Of a DNA stretch of 64,000 nucleotides, positions 1-8,428 are shown piece by piece. Source of the stretch: Caulobacter sp. BP25. GTDB lineage: Bacteria > Pseudomonadota > Alphaproteobacteria > Caulobacterales > Caulobacteraceae. How positions within the stretch are numbered: position 1 is the first letter of the stretch; every line of letters starts with the position of its first letter. The notes under the pieces were generated by a model. That model saw nothing but the letters and a program-made list of their open reading frames with translations, ran no database searches and was not told the origin of the DNA. The DNA is taken from NCBI RefSeq assembly GCF_002737755.1, contig NZ_PEGH01000018.1:124001-188000 (forward strand), read 5' to 3'. Made by a program: the position numbers and the translations under genes.

Positions 1-900
1 GGCCCCAAGCACGTCTGGCACGAGGTGGGCGAGATCGGCCACGGCGTGCTAGTCAAGCTGACCTATCTGCTGCTGGCCCTGCACCTGGGCGCGGTCGCCA
101 AGCACCAGGTTCTCGACAAGGACGAGGTGTTCCAGAACATGGCCCCGGGCGCCAAGCCCGGCCTCAAGGAGCCGCGCGCCTGGCTGGCCGCCGCCGGTTT
201 CGCGGCCGTGGTCGCCGCCGGCTACCTGTTCACCCCGACGCTGAAGATCGCCCAGTCCGCGCCGCCGCCGCCCGCCGCTGAAGCTGCTGCTCCGGCCGAG
301 CCCGCCGCGCCGGCGCCGACCGAGCAGGCCGCTCCGGCCGCTCCGGTCGCCGACGCGGCCAAGCCCGAAGTCGCGGCCGCCGAAGCCCCGCCCGCCCTGA
401 AGGACCCCGTCGCCTGGACCGTCCAGAAGGGCGCCGGCCTGACCTTCTCGGCGACCTGGTCCGGAACGCCCATCGAGGGCCGCTTCAACCGCTGGACCGC
501 CGACATCCTGTTCTCGCCCGACGCCCTCGATCGCTCGAAGCTGACCGTCAGCGTCGACATGGCCTCTGCCGTCACCGGCGACGACCAGCGCGACCAGAGC
601 CTGCCCAGCGGCGATTTCTTCGACACCGCCGCCCATCCGAAGGCGACCTTCACGGCGACGAAGTTCCGCAAGACCGGCGAGGGCCAGTACGTCGCCGACG
701 GGACCCTGGACCTGCGCGGCGTGAAAAAGCCGCTCAGCCTGCCGTTCTCCCTGAAGATCGACGGCGACACGGCGACCGCGCGCGGTGTAACCACCCTCGA
801 CCGGACCACGTTCGGGGTTGGACAGGGCGAATGGGCGTCTACGGATCAGATCGCGGCCAAGGTGAAGGTCAGCTTCTCGCTGACCGCCAAGCGGAAATAG
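1..900 (+). CDS. Cytochrome b561-YceI fusion protein, 3' part (5' end outside window)
   Basis: The frame is open from base 1, so the gene starts before the window. The first ~50 residues (WHEVGEIGHG, LALHLGAVAKHQ) look like the last heme-binding helix of a cytochrome b561. A further membrane helix follows at about residues 60-78, then an Ala/Pro-rich linker of about 60 residues. The final ~165 residues are a YceI-type lipocalin-like domain, recognisable by GRFNRWTADI, the D-R-D-Q-S-L segment, FF-D-T-A-x-H-P and the closing beta strands. YceI domains bind isoprenoid or quinone-like lipids, so a membrane di-heme b561 tethered to a periplasmic lipid binder would fit quinone redox chemistry; that role is inference. 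The stop lies inside the start region of the next gene (70-bp overlap). Confidence 0.85.
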   Translation, partial: GPKHVWHEVGEIGHGVLVKLTYLLLALHLGAVAKHQVLDKDEVFQNMAPGAKPGLKEPRAWLAAAGFAAVVAAGYLFTPTLKIAQSAPPPPAAEAAAPAEPAAPAPTEQAAPAAPVADAAKPEVAAAEAPPALKDPVAWTVQKGAGLTFSATWSGTPIEGRFNRWTADILFSPDALDRSKLTVSVDMASAVTGDDQRDQSLPSGDFFDTAAHPKATFTATKFRKTGEGQYVADGTLDLRGVKKPLSLPFSLKIDGDTATARGVTTLDRTTFGVGQGEWASTDQIAAKVKVSFSLTAKRK

Positions 901-1808
901 AAGCGGCCGCCAGCGTCCTGCGCGCGGGCGGCCTCGTCATTCTGCCGACCGAGACCGTCTATGGGCTGGGCGCCGACGCGGCAAACCCGACGGCCGTGGC
1001 GGCGATCTTCGAGGCCAAGGGCCGGCCGCGCTTCAACCCGCTGATCGCCCACGTCGCCGACCTGGAGACCGCCGAGCAGATCGCAGACTTCGACCAGCGC
1101 GCCCGCGACCTGGCCCGCGAATTCTGGCCAGGCCCCCTGACCATCGTCGCGCCGATCAAGGACGCTTCGGCTGTCTGCGACCTGGCCCGCGCGGGCCTGG
1201 ACACCGTCGCCATCCGCGTGCCGCGCCATCCCGTTTCCCGCGCCGTGCTGGCCGCGTTTGGCGGGGCCGTCGTCGCGCCGTCGGCCAACCGCTCGGGTCG
1301 TCCCAGCCCCACCACCTATGCCGACGCCATGGCCGAGACCGGCGATAAGGCGGCCGCCGCCCTAGATGGCGGTCCGTGCGCCGTGGGCCTGGAATCCACG
1401 GTGGTCTCCGTGCTGGATGGTCAGGCCCGCCTGCTCCGCCCCGGCGCGGTGACCCGCGTCCAGCTACAGCAGATCGTCGGGCCCCTGGCCGAGGCCGATG
1501 ACGACGCCAAGCGCTCGCCGGGGCGGCTGGCTTTGCACTACGCCCCCGACGCGCCGGTGCGGATCAACGCCAAGGCGCCCAAGCCGGGCGAAGCCTTCCT
1601 GGCCTTTGGCGGCGGCGCCAGCGGGGAGGGAGTGTTCAACCTCAGCCCGACCGGCGATCTGGCCGAGGCCGCGTCGAACCTGTTTTCCTATCTCCGCGCC
1701 GCCGACCGCACCCATCCTTCGGCCATCGCCGTCGCCCCCATTCCCGAGGAAGGGCTGGGCGAGGCGATCAACGATCGGCTGCGCCGCGCCGCCGGCTTCA
1801 TCGGCTGA
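831..1808 (+). CDS. L-threonylcarbamoyladenylate synthase, Sua5 type
   Basis: Makes threonylcarbamoyl-AMP from threonine, bicarbonate and ATP, the first step of t6A37 modification of ANN-decoding tRNAs. The 325-residue protein has the YrdC domain (about residues 20-205) with PTETVYGLG, KGRPRFNPL and the nucleotide-binding APSANRSG motif. The C-terminal Sua5 domain (about 225-325) separates it from short TsaC proteins. The ATG at 831 is the only plausible start upstream of the YrdC domain and is preceded by a GGACAGG-like ribosome site. It overlaps the end of the b561-YceI gene by 70 bp, which suggests co-transcription. Confidence 0.93.
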   Translation: MGVYGSDRGQGEGQLLADRQAEIEAAASVLRAGGLVILPTETVYGLGADAANPTAVAAIFEAKGRPRFNPLIAHVADLETAEQIADFDQRARDLAREFWPGPLTIVAPIKDASAVCDLARAGLDTVAIRVPRHPVSRAVLAAFGGAVVAPSANRSGRPSPTTYADAMAETGDKAAAALDGGPCAVGLESTVVSVLDGQARLLRPGAVTRVQLQQIVGPLAEADDDAKRSPGRLALHYAPDAPVRINAKAPKPGEAFLAFGGGASGEGVFNLSPTGDLAEAASNLFSYLRAADRTHPSAIAVAPIPEEGLGEAINDRLRRAAGFIG

Positions 1809-1832
1809 CCTTTCGAGCGTAAGGTAGCGACC

Positions 1833-3242
1833 ATGACCAAGCCCGTTCCCGCTGATGTCGTTTCGCGTTTGAAGGCCGTGCTCGGCGAGGGCGGCTGGAG
1901 CCAGGATCCGGACGTGATCGCGCCGATGCTGGTCGAGTGGCGCGGCCGCTGGAAGGGCGAGACGCCGCTCTTGGTCACCCCGCGCACGACCGTCGAGGTT
2001 GCCGCCGTGGTCGGCATCTGCGCGGCCGAGGGTGTGGCGATCACGCCCCAGGGCGGCAACACGGGCCTCGTCGCCGGCCAGATCCCGCATGGCGAGATCC
2101 TGCTCTCGACCCGCAAGCTGACCGTCGTCCGCGACGTTGATCCGATCGACGACGTCATGGTGCTGGAGGCGGGCGTCACCCTCTATGAAGCCCATCAGCA
2201 GGCCGCCAAGGTTGGTCGCCGCTTCACGGTCGGTGTGGCGTCCGAGGGCTCCTGCACGATCGGCGGGCTGATCTCGACCAATGCCGGCGGCACGGCCGTC
2301 TTGCGCTACGGCATGATGCGCGAGCAGGTGCTGGGCATCGAGGCGGTCCTGCCCAATGGCGAGATCTGGAACGGCCTCAAGCGCCTGCGCAAGGACAACA
2401 CCGGCTACGACCTCAAGCAGCTGCTGATCGGGGCCGAGGGCACGCTGGGCGTGGTCACCGCCGCGTCGCTGAAGATCCAAGCGCCGCTGGCCTCGCGGGC
2501 GGTGGCGATCGTCGGTCTCGGCTCGCCCGCCGACGCTATCCAGCTTCTGGCGCGGGCCAAGGAGGAGACGGGCGGCTCGGTCGAGGCGTTCGAGCTGATG
2601 GGCCTGCTGGGCTTTGCCCTCACCGTCCGCAACGTGCCGGGCCTGCGCGACCCGTTGCCGACCGAGCATCCCTGGTACGTGCTGATCGAGATCGCCAGCG
2701 GCGAGCCGCGCGCGGCCGAGGCGGCGCTGGAGCGTCTGCTGACCGGCGCCTTGGAGAGCGGTCTGATCGCCGACGCCGCCGTCGCCCAGACCGAGACGCA
2801 GGAGAAGGCCTTCTGGCACATCCGCGAAGGCCACTCCGCCGGCCAGAAGCCGGAAGGGGCGGTTTGGAAGCACGATGTGTCCGTGCCGGTCTCGAAGATC
2901 CCCGACTTCATCGCCCGCGCCGACGCGGCGATCGAACAGGCCTTCCCGGGCACGCGGATCGTGGCCTTCGGCCACGTCGGCGACGGCAATGTCCATTACG
3001 ATGTGTTGAAACCCGTCGGGGCCGACGACGACGCCCACGACGTGCAGCGCGAGGCGGGCGCCAAGATCGTCCACGACATCGCCGCCAGCGTCTCCGGCTC
3101 GATCAGCGCCGAGCACGGCCTGGGCGCGATGAAGACGGCCGAGGCCCTGACCTACAAGGACCCGATCGAGGTCGCAGCGCTGAGGGCGATCCGCCAGGCC
3201 CTGGATCCCAAGCGGATCATGAACCCTCGAGTGCTGTTCTAG
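1833..3242 (+). CDS. FAD-binding oxidoreductase, GlcD / D-2-hydroxyglutarate dehydrogenase family
   Basis: Flavoenzyme of the PCMH/VAO type oxidising a D-2-hydroxy acid. The 469-residue protein has an N-terminal FAD-binding domain (about residues 40-215, with PQGGNTGLV and GGLISTNAGG) and a C-terminal FAD-oxidase domain. The latter carries GHVGDGNVHYDV and SAEHGLG, the metal and substrate-carboxylate binding motifs of D-2-hydroxyglutarate and D-lactate dehydrogenases. The substrate cannot be fixed from sequence; D-2-hydroxyglutarate is my best guess because of length and the HxxDGNxH arrangement. It begins 24 bp after sua5 and probably shares its transcript. Confidence 0.9.
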   Translation: MTKPVPADVVSRLKAVLGEGGWSQDPDVIAPMLVEWRGRWKGETPLLVTPRTTVEVAAVVGICAAEGVAITPQGGNTGLVAGQIPHGEILLSTRKLTVVRDVDPIDDVMVLEAGVTLYEAHQQAAKVGRRFTVGVASEGSCTIGGLISTNAGGTAVLRYGMMREQVLGIEAVLPNGEIWNGLKRLRKDNTGYDLKQLLIGAEGTLGVVTAASLKIQAPLASRAVAIVGLGSPADAIQLLARAKEETGGSVEAFELMGLLGFALTVRNVPGLRDPLPTEHPWYVLIEIASGEPRAAEAALERLLTGALESGLIADAAVAQTETQEKAFWHIREGHSAGQKPEGAVWKHDVSVPVSKIPDFIARADAAIEQAFPGTRIVAFGHVGDGNVHYDVLKPVGADDDAHDVQREAGAKIVHDIAASVSGSISAEHGLGAMKTAEALTYKDPIEVAALRAIRQALDPKRIMNPRVLF

Positions 3243-3531
3243 CCGCGCGCTTGCGGGCTCGCAGGAACAGCACGAGCATCACCGCGAACGCGCCAGCGGG
3301 GATCGTGGACTTGTAGAAACCGGGCTGCGAGCCTGGCAGCAGGTTGATCGCCCACGGGATGAAGCCCCAGCGGCCGGTCGACTGCTGCATCCAGAACGCC
3401 CCGACGCCGACGAAGCACATCACCGCCCACACGGGACGGAACTTCAGCGTCCGGTCGCGCAGGACAAAGAACAGCGCCACGAACATCGGGATCGGCCAGG
3501 CGAAGGCGGCGGCGAGGCCAAGGGTTTGCAT
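3217..3531 (-). CDS. Small hypothetical membrane protein
   Basis: A 104-residue protein with about three hydrophobic helices (residues 4-23, 33-48 and 79-94) and a basic C-terminus. No family recognised. It is convergent with the FAD oxidoreductase and its last 26 bp overlap that gene's 3' end. Base composition matches a real gene, but there is no strong ribosome site, so the start is tentative. Confidence 0.6.
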   Translation of the reverse strand: MQTLGLAAAFAWPIPMFVALFFVLRDRTLKFRPVWAVMCFVGVGAFWMQQSTGRWGFIPWAINLLPGSQPGFYKSTIPAGAFAVMLVLFLRARKRAARTALEGS

Positions 3532-3572
3532 GCCCGCTGGTTAGCCTCGTCGCTCTCCCCGGTCGAGCTATT

Positions 3573-3869
3573 TCAGGTCTCTGGCACCCCCGCCATCATC
3601 GCCTTGAGCGTCGCGAGATGGCCTTTCAAGGCTTCGCGGCCGGGCTTTGAGAGCGACAGCCAGGTGCGCTGGCGACCGTCAGAGGCGGCCTTCCTGACCT
3701 TGACGTAGCCGGCCTCCTCCAAGGTTTTGACGTGCTTAGAGAGGACCGACTCCGACACGTCCAGCGCCTCGCGCACCGTGGCGAAGTCGATGGTGTCGAC
3801 GGCCGCCAGCATGCAGCACATCTGCAGGCGGTTGGGGGCGTGGATCACCGGATCGAGTTCGAAATTCAC
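3573..3869 (-). CDS. Winged-helix transcriptional regulator (HTH_34 / MarR-like)
   Basis: A 98-residue one-domain DNA-binding protein. After FELDPVIHAPNRLQMC come the helix-turn-helix (VREALDVSESVLSKHVKTLE) and the wing (YVKVRKAASDGRQRTW), the pattern of winged-helix HTH_34 proteins. The GTG start at 3869 overlaps the TGA of the upstream membrane-protein gene (GTGA), so the two are translationally coupled. Three copies of a palindrome lie in front of the operon (4331-4402), which makes autoregulation of the pair likely. The signal sensed is unknown; such regulators are often paired with the membrane protein they control. Confidence 0.85.
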   Translation of the reverse strand: MNFELDPVIHAPNRLQMCCMLAAVDTIDFATVREALDVSESVLSKHVKTLEEAGYVKVRKAASDGRQRTWLSLSKPGREALKGHLATLKAMMAGVPET

Positions 3870-4318
3870 AGCGGACGCCCGTCGCGCAGATCGGCGCGGA
3901 ACGCCGCTTCCCAGACGAAGCCGCCTATGGTGACGATCACGGCGGTCAGCCCACCGAAAACCAGCGGCGCCAGGGTCAGCCCGCGCTCGCGCACAAGCCA
4001 GATCGAGATCAGTCCGCCGACCATGGCGAGCGCGGCGAGGCCCAGCGCGACCCAGCGCGTGCGTCCGGCGCGATAGCCGCTGATCCACAGTCCTGTATGA
4101 CGCTTGTAGGCGCGCACCAGCAGAACTAGGCCAACGATATAGGCGGCGTAGAAGGCAAGCATAATCGGGACCGGCTGGCCTTGCACCGCGATCAGGCCGC
4201 CGATCAACAGGCCCAGCGCCGGATGATACCAGACCGGCGCTTTGGCGCGCTCGGCCATGTCGGCATTGGCGGCCTCGACCTCGGCCAGCATGCGCAACGC
4301 GTCTTGCTCTCGGGTCAT
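3866..4318 (-). CDS. Hypothetical membrane protein, first gene of a regulator operon
   Basis: A 150-residue protein with four hydrophobic segments (roughly residues 35-50, 55-75, 90-110 and 115-135) after a charged N-terminus. The start at 4318 is chosen because AAGGAGGT lies five bases upstream; an in-frame ATG at 4339 would put the first codons inside the operator. It overlaps the winged-helix regulator by 4 bp. No enzymatic motif is visible. It may modulate or sense for its regulator, which is inference from gene order only. Confidence 0.75.
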   Translation of the reverse strand: MTREQDALRMLAEVEAANADMAERAKAPVWYHPALGLLIGGLIAVQGQPVPIMLAFYAAYIVGLVLLVRAYKRHTGLWISGYRAGRTRWVALGLAALAMVGGLISIWLVRERGLTLAPLVFGGLTAVIVTIGGFVWEAAFRADLRDGRPL

Positions 4319-4330
4319 GGCGACCTCCTT

Positions 4331-4402
4331 ACTTTCCAATGTGGAAAGTTATATCTCGTCACTTTCTGGATTGGCAAGTAAAAGCTTTCCGTGGTGGAAA
4401 GT
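4331..4402. promoter_or_regulatory. Triple palindromic operator upstream of the membrane protein/regulator operon
   Basis: Three copies of ACTTTCC-N5-GGAAAGT. The first at 4331-4349 is perfect. The second at 4361-4379 is degenerate (ACTTTCT-N5-GGCAAGT). The third at 4384-4402 has one outer mismatch. Centres are 30 and 23 bp apart. The array abuts the ribosome site of the minus-strand operon encoding a winged-helix regulator, so it is most simply its own operator. It could also affect yaaA, which starts 52 bp beyond on the other strand. Confidence 0.75.
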
Positions 4403-4453
4403 GATAGGGCTCGGCCCTAGCGCAGGGCCCTCGAAGCCTCTATCTCCCCACCC

Positions 4454-5221
4454 ATGTTGTTGGTCATCTCGCCCGCCAAGTCGCTGGACTTCACCGCGCC
4501 CACCCAGGCGCTGCCCATGACGACGCCTGAGCTGAAGGCCCAGATCGGCGAGCTGGCCAAGGTCACGCGTAAGCTGACCGCCGCCGACCTGAAGCGTCTG
4601 ATGCACATCTCCGACGCCCTGGCCAAGCTGAACCGCGAGCGCTTCCAGGCCTTCGACTCCGAGCTGGAGGATGGGCTGCAGGCGATCATCGCCTTCAACG
4701 GCGACGTCTATGGCGGCCTGGCCGCGCGCGAGCTGGACCGGCCGGCGTTGGAGTGGGCGCAGGACCACCTGCGGATCCTGTCGGGTCTCTATGGCGTGCT
4801 GCGCCCGTTCGACGCCCTGCAGCCCTATCGCCTGGAGATGGGCACGCGCTTGAAGACCAAGCGCGGCCATAACCTCTACGACTATTGGGGCGAGACGATC
4901 TCGCAGACCCTGAACGCTGCGGCCTCGGGCCACGCCGATCCGACGCTGGTGAACCTAGCCAGCCAGGAATATTTCGGCGCGGTGGACGCCAAGGCGCTGA
5001 AGCTTCCTGTGGTCACCTGCCACTTCAAGGAGGAGAGGGCCGGCGCGCTGCGCGTTCTGGGCTTCTTCGCCAAGAAGGCGCGTGGGCGCATGGCGCGGTA
5101 CGCGATCGACAACCGCGTGGACAAGGCCGCCGATCTGAAGGGTTTCGACCTGGACGGTTACCGTTTCCAGCCGGGGCTCTCGACCGACGCGGACTGGGTC
5201 TTCACGCGGCCTCAGCCTTGA
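4454..5221 (+). CDS. yaaA: Peroxide stress protein YaaA (UPF0246/DUF328)
   Basis: A 255-residue protein of the usual family length with the signature start MLLVISPAKSLD and the conserved YGVLRPFDALQPYRLEMGT segment. In Escherichia coli YaaA lowers free iron and protects DNA and proteins during hydrogen peroxide stress, and the fold binds DNA. The gene is divergent from the membrane protein/winged-helix operon and shares its intergenic region with that operator array. Confidence 0.92.
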   Translation: MLLVISPAKSLDFTAPTQALPMTTPELKAQIGELAKVTRKLTAADLKRLMHISDALAKLNRERFQAFDSELEDGLQAIIAFNGDVYGGLAARELDRPALEWAQDHLRILSGLYGVLRPFDALQPYRLEMGTRLKTKRGHNLYDYWGETISQTLNAAASGHADPTLVNLASQEYFGAVDAKALKLPVVTCHFKEERAGALRVLGFFAKKARGRMARYAIDNRVDKAADLKGFDLDGYRFQPGLSTDADWVFTRPQP

Positions 5222-5302
5222 CGCAATAAGGCCTCGCCGGGGGCTTTATCGAGCGATATGCTGCGCCGCAGCACGTTGGTGCGGAGTTCAAGGAGCGCGC
5301 GC

Positions 5303-6100
5303 ATGGCCGTCGATTTCGGGTTGCAGGGGCAGGTCGCCATCGTCACCGGGTCGACCAGCGGGATCGGCCATGCGCTGGCCGACTCCCTCGCCGCCCAGGG
5401 CTGCAATATCGTCATGAACGGCCTGGGCGAAATGAACGCCATCGAGCGCGCCCGCTCGGAAATGGCCGAAAAGCACGGCGTTGAGGTGCTGTATCACGGC
5501 GCCGACATGACCAAGCCGATCGAGATCGCCGACATGGTCAAGGCCGCCAAGGCTGAGTTCGGCGAGCTGGATATCCTCGTGAACAACGCCGGCGTCCAGT
5601 ACGTGGCGCCGGTCGAGGAGTTCCCGGACGACAAGTGGGACCTGATCATCGCGATCAACCTGTCCTCGGCCTTCCACGCCACCAAGGCCGCCGTGCCGAT
5701 CATGAAGGAGCAGGGGCGCGGACGGATCGTCAATATCGCCTCGGCCCACGGTCTGGTCGCTTCGCCGTTCAAGTCGGCCTATGTCGCCGCCAAGCACGGC
5801 ATCCTGGGCCTGACCAAGACGGTCGCCCTGGAGGTCGCCCAGGCCGGCATCACCTGCAACGCCATCTGCCCGGGCTTCGTGAAGACCCCCCTGGTCGAGG
5901 CCCAGATCGCCGATCAAGCCAAGGCGCGTGGCATCTCGGAGGAGGCGGTGATGAAGGACGTGATCCTGGCCGCCCAACCGACCAAGCAGTTCGTCACCTT
6001 CGAGCAACTGGGCGGTCTGCTGCTGTACCTGGTGTCTGACGCCGGCGCCTCGGCCAATGGCGCGGCTTTCCAGGTCGACGGCGGCTGGGTGGCGCAATAG
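5303..6100 (+). CDS. bdhA: 3-hydroxybutyrate dehydrogenase (SDR)
   Basis: NAD-dependent interconversion of D-3-hydroxybutyrate and acetoacetate in polyhydroxybutyrate and ketone-body metabolism. The 265-residue classical short-chain dehydrogenase has TGSTSGIG (cofactor), NNAG, the catalytic serine in IASAHG and YVAAK. Features typical of this enzyme are GVQYVAPVEEFPDDKWD, the loop CPGFVKTPLVEAQI and the C-terminal QVDGGW. The ATG at 5303 has AAGGAG seven bases upstream; an in-frame ATG at 5258 lacks this. It is followed after 10 bp by a patatin gene and then a NUDIX gene, the same order expected of a lipid/PHB-linked operon. Confidence 0.92.
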   Translation: MAVDFGLQGQVAIVTGSTSGIGHALADSLAAQGCNIVMNGLGEMNAIERARSEMAEKHGVEVLYHGADMTKPIEIADMVKAAKAEFGELDILVNNAGVQYVAPVEEFPDDKWDLIIAINLSSAFHATKAAVPIMKEQGRGRIVNIASAHGLVASPFKSAYVAAKHGILGLTKTVALEVAQAGITCNAICPGFVKTPLVEAQIADQAKARGISEEAVMKDVILAAQPTKQFVTFEQLGGLLLYLVSDAGASANGAAFQVDGGWVAQ

Positions 6101-6110
6101 GCTCGGCTCC

Positions 6111-7172
6111 GTGCCCATCCCGCCCTTCACCCGCAAGAAGCCCGCCGGCCGGTCCTTAAGCCTGGCGCTGCAGGGCGGCGGCGCGCACGGCGCCTTCGAG
6201 TGGGGCGTGCTGGACCGCCTGCTCGAGGAAGAGGATCTGGAGATCCAGGCCGTCACCGCCGCCTCGGCCGGCGCGATGAACGCCGTCTGCCTGGCCCAGG
6301 GCCTGATCGACGACGGCAAGGCCGGCGCCAAGGCGCGGCTGGAGTCCTTCTGGCGGCAGGTCAACCGGGCCGGCGGTCGCAACGTCTTTGGCGACACCTC
6401 GATCTGGACCAGCGCCTTCTCTGGCGGCGTTGAGTGGTGGAAGAACACGCCGGGCTGGCGGATGGCCGAGAGCCTGGCCCTGTCGCTCAGCCCCTACGAG
6501 TTCAACCCGTTCAACCTGAACCCGCTGCACGACCTGCTGGAGGCCGAGGTCAAGTTCGACCAGCTGCGCGAGCGCTCGCCAGTCAAGCTCTACATCGCCG
6601 CCACGGCCATCCGCACCAGCAAGTCCCGGATTTTCCGCGAGACCGAGCTGACCTCGCGCCACATCATGGCCAGCGCCTGCCTGCCGCAATTGTTCCAGGC
6701 GATCGAGATCGACGGCGAGCCCTATTGGGACGGCGGGTATCTGGCCAATCCGCCGCTTTGGCCGCTGTTCTATGACGACACGCCCGATGACATCCTGATC
6801 ATCACGCTCAATCCGTTCGTTCGGGAAGAGACGCCCAAGTCGCCGGGCGAGATCATGGACCGGCTGAACGAGATCACCTTCAACGCCTCCCTGGTCTCGG
6901 AGCTTCGGGCGATCGGCTTCGTGCAGAAGCTGCTGGACGAGGGGCTCTTGAAGGACACCGCCCGGGGGCGCTACCGCAAGATGCTGGTCCACGCGATTAC
7001 GGCCGACACGCCGCTGGCGGATCTGTCGTTGTCGACCAAGTTCAACACCGAGTGGAGCTTCCTCGTCGACCTGAAGGAGCGCGGGCGCGCCGCCGCCGAG
7101 GGCTGGCTGACCGATTGCGGAACCTGCATCGGCGTGAAGTCCAGTGTCGATCTCAAGGTCGGCTTCCCGTGA
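6111..7172 (+). CDS. Patatin-like phospholipase
   Basis: Predicted serine lipase/acyl hydrolase of 353 residues. The oxyanion-hole motif GGGAHGAF is at about residues 22-29, the nucleophile Ser52 sits in AASAGAM, and the catalytic aspartate is in WDGGYLANPP. The elbow therefore reads A-x-S-x-G, not the textbook G-x-S-x-G, a variation seen in some bacterial patatins. The GTG start at 6111 follows bdhA by 10 bp. In PHB-producing bacteria patatin-like proteins can act on storage granules, so a role beside bdhA is possible but unproven. Its stop overlaps the NUDIX start (GTGA). Confidence 0.9.
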   Translation: MPIPPFTRKKPAGRSLSLALQGGGAHGAFEWGVLDRLLEEEDLEIQAVTAASAGAMNAVCLAQGLIDDGKAGAKARLESFWRQVNRAGGRNVFGDTSIWTSAFSGGVEWWKNTPGWRMAESLALSLSPYEFNPFNLNPLHDLLEAEVKFDQLRERSPVKLYIAATAIRTSKSRIFRETELTSRHIMASACLPQLFQAIEIDGEPYWDGGYLANPPLWPLFYDDTPDDILIITLNPFVREETPKSPGEIMDRLNEITFNASLVSELRAIGFVQKLLDEGLLKDTARGRYRKMLVHAITADTPLADLSLSTKFNTEWSFLVDLKERGRAAAEGWLTDCGTCIGVKSSVDLKVGFP

Positions 7173-7591
7173 GCCTCCATCCCGTGCCCACGGTCGGGGT
7201 CGTCTGCCTGCGGGGCGACGAGGTGCTGCTGATCAAGCGCGGAACGCCGCCACGCCTCAACCAATGGAGCCTGCCCGGCGGACGGCTGGAGTGGGGCGAG
7301 ACCACCGCCGTCGCGGCGCTGCGCGAACTGAAGGAAGAGACCGGCGTCGACGCCCAGCTCCTGGGGTTGATCGACGTGATCGACGGGGTGTTTCCGGCCC
7401 GTCCCGGCGGGGAGATTACCCGCCACTATGTCCTGATCGACTATGCCGCCCGCTGGACTGCCGGCGAGCCGGTGGCTGGCGACGACGCGGCCGATGCGCG
7501 GTTCGTTTCCCGCGACGAGGCGATGGCGCTGGTGGAATGGGAAGAGACGCGGCGGGTGATCGCCGAGGCGTACACGCGGTTCGGGACCTAG
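7169..7591 (+). CDS. NUDIX hydrolase
   Basis: A 140-residue single-domain protein with a complete Nudix box (GGRLEWGE through REL-x-EETG), which binds Mg2+ and cleaves nucleoside diphosphates linked to another group. The N-terminal TVGVVCLRGDEVLLIKRG and WSLPGG segments are typical of ADP-ribose pyrophosphatase/MutT-like members. The substrate is not predictable. The GTG start at 7169 overlaps the patatin stop by 4 bp, so translation is coupled in the bdhA-patatin-NUDIX operon. Confidence 0.92.
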   Translation: MSLHPVPTVGVVCLRGDEVLLIKRGTPPRLNQWSLPGGRLEWGETTAVAALRELKEETGVDAQLLGLIDVIDGVFPARPGGEITRHYVLIDYAARWTAGEPVAGDDAADARFVSRDEAMALVEWEETRRVIAEAYTRFGT

Positions 7592-7609
7592 TGCTTCCTC
7601 CGTCGCGTC

Positions 7610-8311
7610 CTAGGACGTGACCCGCACGCCGCTGAAGTGGGCCAGTGTGCCTGGACCGATCCATAGCGCCACGGCGCCCTTGGCGTCGGCGCCGTGCTTG
7701 AGGTCGCCGACGATCAGGGTTGGCTGCTCGGCGCCGTCGACATGGAGCTGGGCCTTGGAGCCCTTGACCACGATCCGCACGTGCGTCCACCGGCCCGGTA
7801 CGAGATCGACATAGGTCTCGTACTTGGCCGGGGCTTCGGCGCGCAGCCGCTCCCAGGTATGATCGGGGTGCGAGATGTACTGGACGGCATGGTTTCGGCG
7901 TAGCTGGTCGTCGGCGCGGCCGTTGGTTGGGCGCAGATAGATGGCCTCCAACCTGTCCTCGTCTTGCACCCGGAAGGCCACGCCTACGAAGCCCCGCGCC
8001 GTGGCGCTGGCCGTGGCGCTCGGTGCTCCGCTAATCCAGGCCTCGATGTCGCCATCGCCGAAGGTGGGCGTGTCCAGAACCACCAGTCTGTCGAGCCCCG
8101 GGGGATTTTCTAACGCCGTGGCGCGCAAGGCGGGACGGCCCTCGTAGTCTGTCCGCGCCGTCTCAACGCCAATGGCCCGGATCGTTCCGGTCTCCAGTCC
8201 CGTCCCGGCCGCGACTCGTGATGCGGCCAGGGGCGCCAGGGCGCTGGCCGAGACCATCGTCAAAGTGGCTCCGCCAATCAGGCGTCGACGGGTTTGGGCA
8301 TTGCCGGACAT
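7610..8311 (-). CDS. Tat-exported concanavalin-like (DUF1080-like) secreted protein
   Basis: A 233-residue protein that begins with a twin-arginine signal (TRRRLIGGATL then a hydrophobic Ala/Ser run ending near ALAPLAA). The rest is beta-rich, with a pattern typical of 3-keto-disaccharide hydrolase/LamG-like jelly rolls: AFRVQDEDRLEAIYLRPTNG, W-THVRIVVKGSKAQLHVDG and VALWIGPGTLAHFSGVRV. It probably binds or cleaves a sugar in the periplasm, but no catalytic residue can be assigned. The ATG at 8311 has a GAGG ribosome site and keeps the Tat motif close to the N-terminus; the longer in-frame start at 8347 would not. Confidence 0.75.
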   Translation of the reverse strand: MSGNAQTRRRLIGGATLTMVSASALAPLAASRVAAGTGLETGTIRAIGVETARTDYEGRPALRATALENPPGLDRLVVLDTPTFGDGDIEAWISGAPSATASATARGFVGVAFRVQDEDRLEAIYLRPTNGRADDQLRRNHAVQYISHPDHTWERLRAEAPAKYETYVDLVPGRWTHVRIVVKGSKAQLHVDGAEQPTLIVGDLKHGADAKGAVALWIGPGTLAHFSGVRVTS

Positions 8312-8428
8312 TGGAGCCTCTTCGTGGCGAGAGGGCATCAACTTCATAGTGGCATGGCCGCATCAAGGCCGAGCTCCTGGTTTGCCGGGGTGCTTGCGCT
8401 TGCGCGCCAATCCCCCGACATCTTCAGC

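Noticed and set aside
1464..3116. 550-codon open frame on the minus strand
   Set aside because: Antisense to the FAD oxidoreductase and sua5; no domain recognised.
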